Positions 42,812 to 51,439 of a DNA stretch of 64,000 nt are shown here, piece after piece. Position 1 is the stretch's first letter; the number at the start of each line of letters is the position of its first letter. A program made the translations under genes and the position numbers. Source of the stretch: Epsilonproteobacteria bacterium UBA4036 (GTDB lineage: Bacteria > Campylobacterota > Campylobacteria > Campylobacterales > Arcobacteraceae); NCBI GenBank assembly GCA_002382325.1, contig DGAG01000011.1, positions 124,001 through 188,000 on the forward strand, read 5' to 3'. The notes under the pieces are model-generated. The model did no database searches, was not told the DNA's origin, and saw only the letters and a program-made list of their open reading frames with translations.

Positions 42812-44092
42812 ATGAGAATATTTGAAAGTTTAGAATCAGAAGTACGAGGATATATACGAAGTTTCCCTACTATTTTTACCAAAGCTAAAGGAGCTGTTTT
42901 AACCGATGAACAAGGAGTTGAATACATTGACTTTTTTGCAGGGGCAGGAACATTAAATTATGGACACAATAATGAACACATCAGTAAAGCACTGATTGAG
43001 TATTTACAAAACGATGGGATTGTTCATGGATTGGACATGGCAACCACCGCCAAAAAAGAGTTTTTGCAAACCTTTGAAAGTTTGATTTTAAAACCCAGAA
43101 ATTTGGAATACAAGCTTCAATTTACAGGACCAACAGGAACCAATGCTGTGGAAACAGCACTTAAATTGGCAAGACTGGTTAAAGGGCGAAGTAATATTGT
43201 GGCATTTACCAATGGATACCATGGGCTGTCACAAGGTTCATTGGCCGTAACAGGAAACAATGAATATCGGGATGAGAGTTATATCAGCCGAACCAATGCT
43301 ACTTTTATGCCCTTTGATGGTTACTTTGGTGATATGAATACCTTAGTTTATTTTCGTAAGTTTTTAGAAGATGGCAGCAGTGGGGTGGATTTGCCTGCGG
43401 CGGTTATTTTAGAAACCATTCAAGGCGAAGGGGGAATTAACGTCGCTTCAAAAGAGTGGTTACAAGAGTTAGAAGCGCTTTGTCGAGAGTTTGATATTTT
43501 ACTGATTGTTGATGATATTCAAGTAGGTAATGGACGAAGTGGTGAGTTTTTCTCTTTTGAAGATGCAGGAATTTACCCTGATATGGTAACGTTATCTAAA
43601 TCAATTGGCGGAGGACTTCCTATGGCATTGTTGCTCTTTAAGCCCCAATTAGACCAATGGAAACCAGGAGAACACACTGGAACATTTCGAGGAAACAACT
43701 TGGCGTTTGTGGCATCAAAAGTTTCGCTTGAGCACTATTGGCAAAATGATAATATTTCAAAAGCAGTGAAGTACAAAGAAGAGATACTCAAAAATGCATT
43801 GGAGAAAATTGCTCAAAAATATAAAGACGATTACGAAATTGTTGTACGAGGTCGAGGCTTGGCGTATGGGTTTGAAATTAAAAATGACAAATCGATGGCA
43901 GGCGATATTTCAGCCTTGGCATTTCAAGAGGGATTAATCATTGAAACCTGCGGAAGCGAAAACCAAGTGGTGAAATTTTTGCCTCCTTTATTAATTGATG
44001 AAGAGTTATTACTGGAAGGATTGCAACGATTTGAGAATGCGGTGGATAAATTGATTGTGGACAGAAAGAGTAATTTAAGAGGAGAGTTTTAA
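42812..44092 (+). CDS. ectB: Diaminobutyrate-2-oxoglutarate transaminase (ectoine step 1)
   Basis: A 426-residue class III aminotransferase making diaminobutyrate from aspartate semialdehyde. It begins with IFESLESEVRGYIRSFPTIF, typical of EctB; the PLP lysine is in VTLSKSIGGGLPMALLLF, and GPTGTNAVETALKLAR and IVDDIQVGNGRSGEFFSFE are the cofactor-binding segments. It lies 13 bases after ectA with an AAAGG-type site. Confidence 0.95.
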   Translation: MRIFESLESEVRGYIRSFPTIFTKAKGAVLTDEQGVEYIDFFAGAGTLNYGHNNEHISKALIEYLQNDGIVHGLDMATTAKKEFLQTFESLILKPRNLEYKLQFTGPTGTNAVETALKLARLVKGRSNIVAFTNGYHGLSQGSLAVTGNNEYRDESYISRTNATFMPFDGYFGDMNTLVYFRKFLEDGSSGVDLPAAVILETIQGEGGINVASKEWLQELEALCREFDILLIVDDIQVGNGRSGEFFSFEDAGIYPDMVTLSKSIGGGLPMALLLFKPQLDQWKPGEHTGTFRGNNLAFVASKVSLEHYWQNDNISKAVKYKEEILKNALEKIAQKYKDDYEIVVRGRGLAYGFEIKNDKSMAGDISALAFQEGLIIETCGSENQVVKFLPPLLIDEELLLEGLQRFENAVDKLIVDRKSNLRGEF

Positions 44093-44093
44093 G

Positions 44094-44489
44094 ATGATTG
44101 TACGAGATGTAAATAAAGATATTATAGGAACCTCAAAAGAGGTTTTTGCCAAAGAGGGTCAGTGGATTAGTCGACGAATGTTATTAAAAGATGATGGCAT
44201 GGGATTTTCATTCCATGAAACCATTATTAAAGCCCATACAAAAACACATATTCACTATCAAAATCATCTTGAAGCAGTCTATTGCGTGGGCGGCAATGGA
44301 AAGATTGAGGATTTAAGCACGGGGATTACTTACGATATTTATGATGGGGTGATGTATGCGTTAAATCATCACGATGACCATAATTTATACGGAGGAACAG
44401 AGGATATGCGACTTATTTGTGTCTTTAACCCTCCCATAAAAGGAACAGAAAATCATGACAGCAATGGTGTGTATCCTTTAGAGGATTAA
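44094..44489 (+). CDS. ectC: Ectoine synthase
   Basis: A 131-residue cupin enzyme that closes the ectoine ring. The family sequence is recognisable throughout: MIVRDVNKDIIGTSKEVFAK, MGFSFHETIIKAHTKTHIHY, QNHLEAVYCVGGNGKIEDL, YALNHHDDHNLYGGTEDMRL and CVFNPPIKGTENHD, with the metal-binding Glu, Tyr and His positions conserved. It begins one base after ectB, with AGGAGAG as ribosome-binding site. No ectoine hydroxylase (EctD) gene follows, so the product is probably ectoine and not hydroxyectoine. Confidence 0.96.
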   Translation: MIVRDVNKDIIGTSKEVFAKEGQWISRRMLLKDDGMGFSFHETIIKAHTKTHIHYQNHLEAVYCVGGNGKIEDLSTGITYDIYDGVMYALNHHDDHNLYGGTEDMRLICVFNPPIKGTENHDSNGVYPLED

Positions 44490-44491
44490 CC

Positions 44492-45142
44492 ATGAGGCTG
44501 TTGTCGTATAATATTAATGAAACCTTTATTCAAACACTAAAGCAACACGAACTTTATATTTGTGACACAGCAGAAGATCTGCAAGATGCGTTGTATCATG
44601 CTCAAGTACGGTATTATAATGCCATTTTGATTCAAGAAGATGATTTAAATGTCTGTAAAAAGTTTTTAAAAATAATCGATCCCAAATATTGTGCTTTTTT
44701 GGTTTTAACGTCCAATACGGACAAAAAGTTTGAAATGGGTGTGCTTAAAAATGGCGGTATTGCTGTGATACATGAACCTTTTTGTTCCGAATTAATTTTG
44801 GCAAAATTGCAATCGGTGCATCGTGAAAACTTTATGAAACGATACCATTTTAAAGACTATTTTATTTTAGACCGTGAAAACAAGCAAGTTATTGATTTGG
44901 ATGAAAATCGGCTGAATATCAAAGGAAAATCGTTTGATATTTTGTCCTATTTGCTCAAAGATAAACAGTTTCGAGTTATTTCAAAAGATGAAATCATTGG
45001 AGTGTTATGGGATGAACCAGAGATGGTATCTAATAATATTGTAGAAGTCAATATCAATTTAATCCGAAATGAAATACGCAAAAAGTTTAATGTGGATTTT
45101 GTTTCAACCATTAGAAACAGAGGGTATAAAATAGAGATTTAG
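44492..45142 (+). CDS. Atypical HsrA-like response regulator inside the ectoine operon
   Basis: A 216-residue OmpR-type regulator. The receiver is degenerate: the phospho-acceptor position holds Q48 (NAILIQEDD), the N-terminal acidic pair is replaced by N7/N9, and the conserved lysine is E95 (IHEPF). The output domain (about 125-216) is intact, and its IKGKSFDILSYL and DEPEMVSNNIVEVNINLIRN closely resemble HsrA/HP1043 of Helicobacter and CosR of Campylobacter, orphan regulators that work without phosphorylation. It starts two bases after ectC and is followed by ask, so it probably controls the ectoine genes. This CosR is unrelated to the MarR-type CosR of Vibrio. Confidence 0.85.
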   Translation: MRLLSYNINETFIQTLKQHELYICDTAEDLQDALYHAQVRYYNAILIQEDDLNVCKKFLKIIDPKYCAFLVLTSNTDKKFEMGVLKNGGIAVIHEPFCSELILAKLQSVHRENFMKRYHFKDYFILDRENKQVIDLDENRLNIKGKSFDILSYLLKDKQFRVISKDEIIGVLWDEPEMVSNNIVEVNINLIRNEIRKKFNVDFVSTIRNRGYKIEI

Positions 45143-45152
45143 CCCAAAGAAA

Positions 45153-46550
45153 ATGAGGAACAGTATGAAAGAAAAAGAGTTGGTGGTATGTAAATTTGGA
45201 GGAAGTTCTGTCCAAAACCCTACCCAGATTAAGAAGATAACTCAAATTGTCAAAGAGGACAATACCCGAAAAGTAGTTGTCGTATCAGCACCAGGCAGAG
45301 ATGAAACGTATAATCAAAAAATTACCGATCATCTGTTAAATTGTGCAACCAGAGGCAAATATTTCAGTGAGCAAAAAATCGATATTAGCCATGAACAGAG
45401 TTTTGAAAAGATTATGGGTAAATTTGAGTATTTGTGTACGGGGTTAGATATTTCACCCAAAGGTATTGTTGATGCACTAAAAAAAGATTTAAATAACTGT
45501 TCTTTAAACGATGAAAAACGCATTGCTTATTTTTTATCACGCGGAGAACATTACAATGCCAAGCTCATTGCCTTGTATTTTAAAGCTTCAGGGCTTAACG
45601 TTGAACTTAAGTTGCCTGAGGAGTTTGGGTTTATGTTAAGTGAAGATTATTTAAATGCCAAAGTGTTAGAACCAAGTTATGAGAACATTAAAAAGAGTTT
45701 TGACTTTAAAGAAGATACCCTTTACGTGGTACCTGGATTTTATGGTATTACCCAAAACAAAGAGTTGGCTGTTTTAAGTCGAGGCGGCAGTGATTTAACC
45801 GGAGGCGAACTCTCTTATGCTTTAGATGCCGATGTGTATGAAAATTGGACGGATACCAATGGTGTATATGAAGTGGACCCACGAGTGATTCCTAAAGCCA
45901 ATGTCATACCTCGTTTGACCTTTAAAGAGTTAAGACTCTTAAGTTCTAAAGGGTTCAATGTATTTCATTTTAATGCCATGCTTAATTGTAAAAAAAGTAA
46001 AATCCCTATCAATATTAAAAATACCAATAATCCTACGCATGAGGGAACATTGATTTTAAGTGAACGTGTGCCCATGGAAGATTTGGTGGGTATTGCTAAG
46101 CTGGATAATATGGCATCGATTCATATACAAAAAGATATGTTGGGCGAAGAGATTGGGTTTAGTGCTGAGTTACTTAAAATATTTGGTGAGTTTGGTATTA
46201 ATACCTATCACTATCCGACCGATAAAGACGATATTGCCATTTTAGTCGAACAAGAAGATTTAAAAGGCAATATCAATAATTTACGGCGACAAATTGAAAA
46301 ACGACTCAAAACGGACAATATTTATGTCACTTATAATCTTTCGATTATTACATTAGTGGGCATTGGATTAAAAGAGAACTCTTTTACTATTGTTGATGCC
46401 ATAACCGCACTTAAAGAAAAGAACATCAGTTTTGAGATGTTTGATATGAGTCCTTCTAAAATCTCTTTTCATATAGGGGTTTCTCAAGCCATTTCAGATA
46501 TTGCTTTGGAAATTCTGCATGAAAAGATGCTTGTAAACGGATATAAATAA
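45153..46550 (+). CDS. ask: Ectoine-linked aspartate kinase
   Basis: A 465-residue aspartokinase (ELVVCKFGGSSVQNPTQIKK, LSRGGSDLTGGELSYALDAD, ENWTDTNGVYEVDPRVIPKA) with two C-terminal ACT domains (about 320-465). It phosphorylates aspartate, the first step toward aspartate semialdehyde and ectoine. Its position at the end of the ect operon fits Ask_Ect, an isoenzyme that escapes feedback inhibition by lysine or threonine; lack of inhibition is inferred from family. ATG at 45153 lies ten bases after the regulator stop; an alternative ATG at 45165 follows a GAGGAAC sequence. Confidence 0.92.
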   Translation: MRNSMKEKELVVCKFGGSSVQNPTQIKKITQIVKEDNTRKVVVVSAPGRDETYNQKITDHLLNCATRGKYFSEQKIDISHEQSFEKIMGKFEYLCTGLDISPKGIVDALKKDLNNCSLNDEKRIAYFLSRGEHYNAKLIALYFKASGLNVELKLPEEFGFMLSEDYLNAKVLEPSYENIKKSFDFKEDTLYVVPGFYGITQNKELAVLSRGGSDLTGGELSYALDADVYENWTDTNGVYEVDPRVIPKANVIPRLTFKELRLLSSKGFNVFHFNAMLNCKKSKIPINIKNTNNPTHEGTLILSERVPMEDLVGIAKLDNMASIHIQKDMLGEEIGFSAELLKIFGEFGINTYHYPTDKDDIAILVEQEDLKGNINNLRRQIEKRLKTDNIYVTYNLSIITLVGIGLKENSFTIVDAITALKEKNISFEMFDMSPSKISFHIGVSQAISDIALEILHEKMLVNGYK

Positions 46551-46561
46551 TAACCAATAAG

Positions 46562-46603
46562 GCTTGAAAAAGCATAACAGAGTTGTTTCAAGCTTTGTTA
46601 TGC
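46562..46603 (+). other. Interleaved pair of inverted repeats after ask
   Basis: Two perfect 8-bp inverted repeats interlock: GCTTGAAA (46562-46569) with TTTCAAGC (46586-46593), and GCATAACA (46572-46579) with TGTTATGC (46596-46603). The connecting loops are only two bases, too short for both stems at once in a classical pseudoknot, so the two hairpins are probably alternatives. The stretch lies 11 bases after the ask stop and 32 bases before the next start. No T-run follows. Confidence 0.5.
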
Positions 46604-46635
46604 GATAATGCTAAACTTTTATTTAAAGAGTGTGC

Positions 46636-47292
46636 ATGAACTTAAAACAACTTTACCAAACACAAGAGGGTAAAATTCTCTTTTTGGGTATTTTACTGTG
46701 CTTACTGTGTTTTATTGGCTTAGCTTTTTCTTATTTTTACTCTTTTGAGTTTGCCAGTAAAATGGTGGGTATGATTGGTACTAATTTGCTGTTTGGACGT
46801 GCTGCTGGTTTATCCTTTGGATATGCCGTTGAATTTTCACATCTGACCATTATTGTGGTGAACATACTTATTGAAACCATTTTGGTGTTGCTAATTTATC
46901 CTTTGTTTATCTTTTCTTATCAAAATCTGATACACATTCACTTTTTAGAACACTTTTTTAAAAAAGTTAAAGCGTTAAAAATCAAACACCATAAGCTTTT
47001 TCACCAATATGGCGTGTATGGTCTTTTTTTGTTCGTATGGTTGCCGTTTTGGATGACGGGGCCGGTTGTAGGAGCAATTATTGGATTTTTAATTGGTCTT
47101 AGGCACTTCACAATAATTTCTTCAGTTATTCTTGGCACATCCGTGGCTATTATGGTTTGGGCCTATTTTTTAAACGAGTTAACCAGTTTCTTACTCACCT
47201 TTGGTTCAAGTGCTCTTTGGGTCTTTTTTATTGTGTTTTTGCTGGTTATCGTGATTTTAAAACTCAATTCACACACGCAATCAAAACATTAA
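46636..47292 (+). CDS. Small multidrug export-type membrane protein
   Basis: A 218-residue protein with about five membrane helices, similar to the Sm_multidrug_ex family (FLFVWLPFWMTGPVVGAIIG, FLIGLRHFTIISSVILGTSV). The family name is historical and the substrate is not established. ATG at 46636 follows an AAAGAG site; a GTG two codons earlier is less likely. Its stop shares TTAA with the convergent MFS gene. Confidence 0.8.
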   Translation: MNLKQLYQTQEGKILFLGILLCLLCFIGLAFSYFYSFEFASKMVGMIGTNLLFGRAAGLSFGYAVEFSHLTIIVVNILIETILVLLIYPLFIFSYQNLIHIHFLEHFFKKVKALKIKHHKLFHQYGVYGLFLFVWLPFWMTGPVVGAIIGFLIGLRHFTIISSVILGTSVAIMVWAYFLNELTSFLLTFGSSALWVFFIVFLLVIVILKLNSHTQSKH

Positions 47293-48383
47293 ACCGTGGC
47301 TTTTTTTTGATAAATATTTAATGTCATTAATGCCATTAAAGCAATGCCACTTGAGTATAAGAAAAGGTACTCTCCGTATAAATATCCTGCAATAATTGCG
47401 CCACAAAACCCTCCTAAGCCATAGGCAACCCCATACATAAATTGTTGTGCCAATTTTTTATTGCTGTAAAGAGAGTATAAATAGATAATCACCGCACTGT
47501 GATACAAGCCAAAAGAGAACGCGTGTAAACTTTGCGCAAAAAAAGTAATACCTAAAGAATCGGGAAATAAAAAGAGTAAAAACCAACGTAATGCCGTTAT
47601 GCCAATGGAAAATTTAATGATAAGCAGCAAATTGTTTTTCAGTAACGGGGCTTGAAAATAGAGCATTAAAATTTCACACAATACCCCAAATGACCATAAA
47701 TAAGAGGTCATTTCCAAACTTATGCCGTGTTGGGTTTCGTAAATGGTAAAAAAGTTATAAAATCCCCCAAAGCTCATCTGCATCAAAAATAGGCTTAGCC
47801 AAAATGGCCAATATTTAAAAAAAGAGAAACGCTCTTGTTGGGTTTGATTTGTTTGCGATACGGGCAAATCATACTTTAAAAGCAGTAACGCAAAGGCAAC
47901 GGTTAGAATATTGGTGATTAAATAATAATTCAATGCCACAAAAGGATTGACCAGAAATTTGGCTAAAACAATTGAAATGGCCATAAAGCCAATTGAACCA
48001 AATAAACGGGATTTACCATAACGTTCTTTGCCTAATTCTTTGAGTGAAATCACTTCAATATAGGGTAAAATAAGGCTTAAACACATTCCCAAAAGAGCAT
48101 TATTTAACATAAATAAATAAAAATAATCAATGGTAAAATAAAAAAGTGTTGAAGAGAGTACGGATAACAGTAACGCCGTTTTAAAAACAGTTGCATCAAG
48201 TTTGATGTGTTTGAGAAATAAAAAAGGTGTGGCAAATCGCATCAAAGGAGCCAACGCAAAAATGATACCAATATCTATGGCACTGTAGCCAATGTCGTGT
48301 AAGACTTTGGGCATAAAAATAACATAAACCCCAACTGCAGCAAAATAGAAAAAATAAAAGGCAGAAAGGTTAAAGAAAAACAT
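47289..48383 (-). CDS. MFS transporter
   Basis: A 364-residue carrier with about 12 membrane helices. FYFFYFAAVGVYVIFMPKVL, GKSRLFGSIGFMAISIVLAK and HAFSFGLYHSAVIIYLYSLY resemble the HcaT/MFS_1-like branch (PPP family). The substrate is unknown. The start codon overlaps the last base of the upstream RDD gene stop, so it is the last gene of the secG-to-MFS run on the minus strand. Confidence 0.83.
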   Translation of the reverse strand: MFFFNLSAFYFFYFAAVGVYVIFMPKVLHDIGYSAIDIGIIFALAPLMRFATPFLFLKHIKLDATVFKTALLLSVLSSTLFYFTIDYFYLFMLNNALLGMCLSLILPYIEVISLKELGKERYGKSRLFGSIGFMAISIVLAKFLVNPFVALNYYLITNILTVAFALLLLKYDLPVSQTNQTQQERFSFFKYWPFWLSLFLMQMSFGGFYNFFTIYETQHGISLEMTSYLWSFGVLCEILMLYFQAPLLKNNLLLIIKFSIGITALRWFLLFLFPDSLGITFFAQSLHAFSFGLYHSAVIIYLYSLYSNKKLAQQFMYGVAYGLGGFCGAIIAGYLYGEYLFLYSSGIALMALMTLNIYQKKATV

Positions 48384-48862
48384 TATTCTAAAACAATATG
48401 GGTGTTGGAAAATATATCTTGAAAAGTGCGTTTATCGTGTCGAAAAAAAGGAATAAAAAGAAGTAATACAGAAATAACAGCGATTAAAGTAGCAAAATAA
48501 CGAATAAGGGCTTGAATAAAAGTGATATTTTGTTGTTTATTTGAAGTGTGGAGTTTTAACGAATAAGCTTTCAATCCAGGTGTTTGAGCTTTTTTAAGCC
48601 AAAACAGTAAAATCACCAAAGAATGAACCAAAAAAATCAGTGTCCAGCCCATTGTTCTGTTTTGGGCAAACTCTTCTCCTCCCCCCATGATAAAATAAAT
48701 CACCACATAAAAAATCGGTGTGGTGATTAAAAAGGTGTCAGTAAGAAATGCTTTGAGTCGTAAAGCAATGGAGGCACTAATGGCATCAGATGTTTTTGAA
48801 GAAGTTGATGCCTCTTTTTTTGAAAGAACACGCCCTTTTTTAACATCTCGCCATTTAGCCAT
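48383..48862 (-). CDS. RDD-family membrane protein
   Basis: A 159-residue protein. After a basic N-terminus (KWRDVKKGRVLSKKE) come three membrane helices, with ALRLKAFLTDTFLITTPIFY as the RDD start (R-D pair) and TPGLKAYSLKL as the middle motif. The role of RDD proteins is not known; transport is suggested for some. The gene lies two bases after pyrE. Confidence 0.85.
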   Translation of the reverse strand: MAKWRDVKKGRVLSKKEASTSSKTSDAISASIALRLKAFLTDTFLITTPIFYVVIYFIMGGGEEFAQNRTMGWTLIFLVHSLVILLFWLKKAQTPGLKAYSLKLHTSNKQQNITFIQALIRYFATLIAVISVLLLFIPFFRHDKRTFQDIFSNTHIVLE

Positions 48863-48864
48863 TA

Positions 48865-49473
48865 TTAATTGCCACGACTTCCTGGTTTATAGGCAACACT
48901 GCCCTCTTTACACATAGGGCAATCTTCGGGTGCATACATTTCAAAGGTAAAATCTTCTAACGCAAATAAAGGTTTATTAAGGGGCAATTTACAGTTTGCT
49001 TTAGCTTCAATACTGCTTCCCACTCGTGAACAAAATCCTCGGTTAGCTAATGCCGCATAGGCTACGATTTCACCGCCTGAAAGTTCCACTTGCTTGGCCG
49101 CTTCTAAGGCACTGCCTCCGGTGGTAATAATATCTTCACAAATAATATATTTTTCACCCTCTTTGACTTCAAATCCTCGTCGAATTGTCATTTCACCTTC
49201 AACTCGTTCTGCAAAGATAAATCGAACATCCAATGCCGTTGCAAGCGCAAAACCAGCAACCAATCCGCCCAATGCAGGAGAACATACGGCATCGACTTGA
49301 ATACCACTTGCTTTGATTTGTTTGGCGAGTTCATCGGCCAATAGTTTGGCTGTTTTGGGGTCTTCCAATACTTTAGCCGATTGTAAATAGTATTTTGAGT
49401 GATTGCCACTGCTTAATTTAAAATGCCCTTCTAATAAGGCTTGTGCGTCTTTGTAAATTTGTTCTATGTTCAT
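48865..49473 (-). CDS. pyrE: Orotate phosphoribosyltransferase
   Basis: A 202-residue enzyme joining orotate and PRPP to form OMP in pyrimidine synthesis. The PRPP-binding motif is YIICEDIITTGGSALEAAKQ, preceded by VCSPALGGLVAGFALA and FAERVEGEMTIRRG. A C-terminal extension with cysteines (CPMCKEGS) is common in this bacterial group. It is between frr (four-base gap) and the RDD gene. Confidence 0.95.
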   Translation of the reverse strand: MNIEQIYKDAQALLEGHFKLSSGNHSKYYLQSAKVLEDPKTAKLLADELAKQIKASGIQVDAVCSPALGGLVAGFALATALDVRFIFAERVEGEMTIRRGFEVKEGEKYIICEDIITTGGSALEAAKQVELSGGEIVAYAALANRGFCSRVGSSIEAKANCKLPLNKPLFALEDFTFEMYAPEDCPMCKEGSVAYKPGSRGN

Positions 49474-49477
49474 GCAA

Positions 49478-50035
49478 TTATACTTTTAAAATTTCAGCTT
49501 CTTTAGCTTTAAAGGTCTCATCGGCTTTTGCAATAAAAGAGTCGGTTATTTTTTGGACTTCATCTTGAGCTTTTTTGTTTTCATCGTCTGTGATGGCTTT
49601 ATCTTTGTGTAAGTTTTTGATTTTGTCGTTTGAGTGTTTTCTGACATTTCGAATGGCAACTTTAGCATCATCGGTCATCCCTTTGGCTTGTTTGGCACTC
49701 TCTTTTCGTTGTTCAACCGTCATTGGAGGGAAGAAAAGTTTAATGACTTCACCATCATTGTTAGGATTGACACCAATGTTGGCATTTTGGATGGCTTTTT
49801 CAATTCCACTTAAAAGATTCTTTTCCCATGGATTAATAACAATGGTTGTTGCATCGGGAGCTAAAACTGAACCCACTTGGTTTAAATCCGTCATGGTTCC
49901 ATAATAATCCACTTTAATACCATCAAGAACGGAGGTTGTTACTTTTCCTGTTCGTAATGTTTTATACTCTTTTTTTAAAGCCTCAATTGACTTCTCCATA
50001 TGATCTTTGGTTTCTTGATAAATTTCATTTAACAT
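49478..50035 (-). CDS. frr: Ribosome recycling factor
   Basis: A 185-residue protein that releases ribosomes from mRNA after termination. The family sequence is complete: YKTLRTGKVTTSVLDGIKVD YG-type segment near residues 24-46, VINPWEKNLLSGIEKAIQNA, IGVNPNNDGEVIKLFFPPMT, RKESAKQAKGMTDDAKVAIR. Normal length. AAGGAGAAAC precedes the ATG. Confidence 0.97.
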   Translation of the reverse strand: MLNEIYQETKDHMEKSIEALKKEYKTLRTGKVTTSVLDGIKVDYYGTMTDLNQVGSVLAPDATTIVINPWEKNLLSGIEKAIQNANIGVNPNNDGEVIKLFFPPMTVEQRKESAKQAKGMTDDAKVAIRNVRKHSNDKIKNLHKDKAITDDENKKAQDEVQKITDSFIAKADETFKAKEAEILKV

Positions 50036-50051
50036 TGGGGTTTCTCCTTAT

Positions 50052-50996
50052 TTATTGTATTAATAGTTTTGTGCTAATGGTGTAATAATCTTCACTAAGA
50101 ATAACGCGTGTTCGACTATTTTTTAGAGGTATTTCTACAATTTCGTCTATTATACCATTTTTAACTTTTAACTCTTTCCATTCGTGCCCTGTTACATAGA
50201 GTTTAATGCGTTTAATTTTAGGGTCAACATGAGCAACAACACGCTTTAAAATGCCATCTTTGGGGAAAACTTTAGGCTCAATCCAAGTGGCTTCTAGGGT
50301 TTTGTATTTTAATTTTTGAGCAATATTGACTTCCCCTACTAAGGCAATACGGTGAATATCCAAAGGATTGGAGTGTTCATTGACTGAGCCACTGTTTTGG
50401 TTTACAATAGAATCAAACCCAAATGACCTAAGAGCTTCTTGTACTTTTTCATTGTATTCTCCATACGCATAGGCATAACTTTTGGGAGTATATCCTAAAT
50501 GTTTTTCAAATAATTCAATCCCTTTTTTTGTATCTTCTATAATGGCTTCTTGGCTTAATGTGGTTAAGTGGTTGTGCTCATATCCATGCAGTTCAATACG
50601 ACCATACTTTGAGGTTTCTTTAAGCTCTTTCCATGTCATAAAATCGTTGTATTTTTTTTCAGTGGCTTTGACATAAACGTATAAGGTAAAGGGGTAGTTA
50701 TACTCTTTAAACAGAGGTAAACCGTGCGTATAAAAACTTTTGTAGGCATCATCAATGGTCAATGCGACCCAGTTTGAAGGAACCGTTTCTTTATGTTTGA
50801 GCTTTTCAATGATTTTTTCAAGAGGGACAACTTCATAGTTGTTTTGTTTAAAGTATTCAAACTCTTTTTTTAACTCTTCAAGTGAAGTGTTGGTGCTTGG
50901 ATGTCTGTCATCTCCAAAACGATGGTAGATGAAGACATGAGCATCGGCAAACAGATAAAAGTAAGCAATACTTAGTAGAACCAGTAATCGTATCAC
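50052..50996 (-). CDS. Polysaccharide deacetylase-family protein
   Basis: A 314-residue exported protein (signal peptide near LLVLLSIAYFYLFADA) with a NodB-type fold. VALTIDDAYKSF supplies the DD metal/base pair and ELHGYEHNHLT the paired histidines (H-x3-H), so the catalytic set looks complete. The early FIYHRFGDDRHPSTNTS is typical of this subgroup. A C-terminal beta domain of about 90 residues follows. It probably deacetylates a cell-envelope or exported polysaccharide. It lies between secG and frr. Confidence 0.87.
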   Translation of the reverse strand: MIRLLVLLSIAYFYLFADAHVFIYHRFGDDRHPSTNTSLEELKKEFEYFKQNNYEVVPLEKIIEKLKHKETVPSNWVALTIDDAYKSFYTHGLPLFKEYNYPFTLYVYVKATEKKYNDFMTWKELKETSKYGRIELHGYEHNHLTTLSQEAIIEDTKKGIELFEKHLGYTPKSYAYAYGEYNEKVQEALRSFGFDSIVNQNSGSVNEHSNPLDIHRIALVGEVNIAQKLKYKTLEATWIEPKVFPKDGILKRVVAHVDPKIKRIKLYVTGHEWKELKVKNGIIDEIVEIPLKNSRTRVILSEDYYTISTKLLIQ

Positions 50997-51019
50997 CTCT
51001 AACTGCTCTTATGATTCAA

Positions 51020-51367
51020 TTATTTTACAGCAGGAGCAGGTGCATCAGGAGCCGCTGGTGCTGTACTTTGTGATGTTGTTGGTGCAGGAATACTTGGAAT
51101 TAACGTCTCTGCTTGTACGGTATCAACGGCACTTTTTAGTCGTTGTTCGTTATACGTATATCCTAAGATTAATGTGTTTAAAACAAAAAGTAATCCAATT
51201 ACCATGGTGGCTTTTGTTAAAAAATTTGCAGGACCTTTTGCCCCAAAAAGAGACTCGTTGCTTCCACTGTAAGCACCTAATCCAATACTTGAACTCTTTT
51301 GTAATAAAACCGTAATGGTTAAGATAATGGCTAAAATAAATTGCACTACTAAAAGTGTAGAGGTCAT
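51020..51367 (-). CDS. secG: Preprotein translocase subunit SecG
   Basis: A 115-residue protein with two membrane helices (LLVVQFILAIILTITVLLQ and TKATMVIGLLFVLNTLILGY) and the conserved loop SSSIGLGAYSGSNESLFGAK between them. An Ala/Pro-rich tail (IPAPTTSQSTAPAAPDAPAP) extends the C-terminus, as is common in this bacterial group. It helps SecYE move proteins across the inner membrane. Confidence 0.93.
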   Translation of the reverse strand: MTSTLLVVQFILAIILTITVLLQKSSSIGLGAYSGSNESLFGAKGPANFLTKATMVIGLLFVLNTLILGYTYNEQRLKSAVDTVQAETLIPSIPAPTTSQSTAPAAPDAPAPAVK

Positions 51368-51439
51368 ATTTAATTTCCTTGTTGAAAAATGGGTTGTATT
51401 TTACCAAAAATTTATTAAAATTAAGTTAAGATGCGAATT

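Noticed and set aside
46562..46603. A true H-type pseudoknot after ask
   Set aside because: The connector that must span an 8-bp stem is only two bases, too short; alternative hairpins are more plausible.
48685..48697. Run of six C as a phase-variable tract
   Set aside because: It is too short for frequent slippage and lies inside an intact RDD-family gene.
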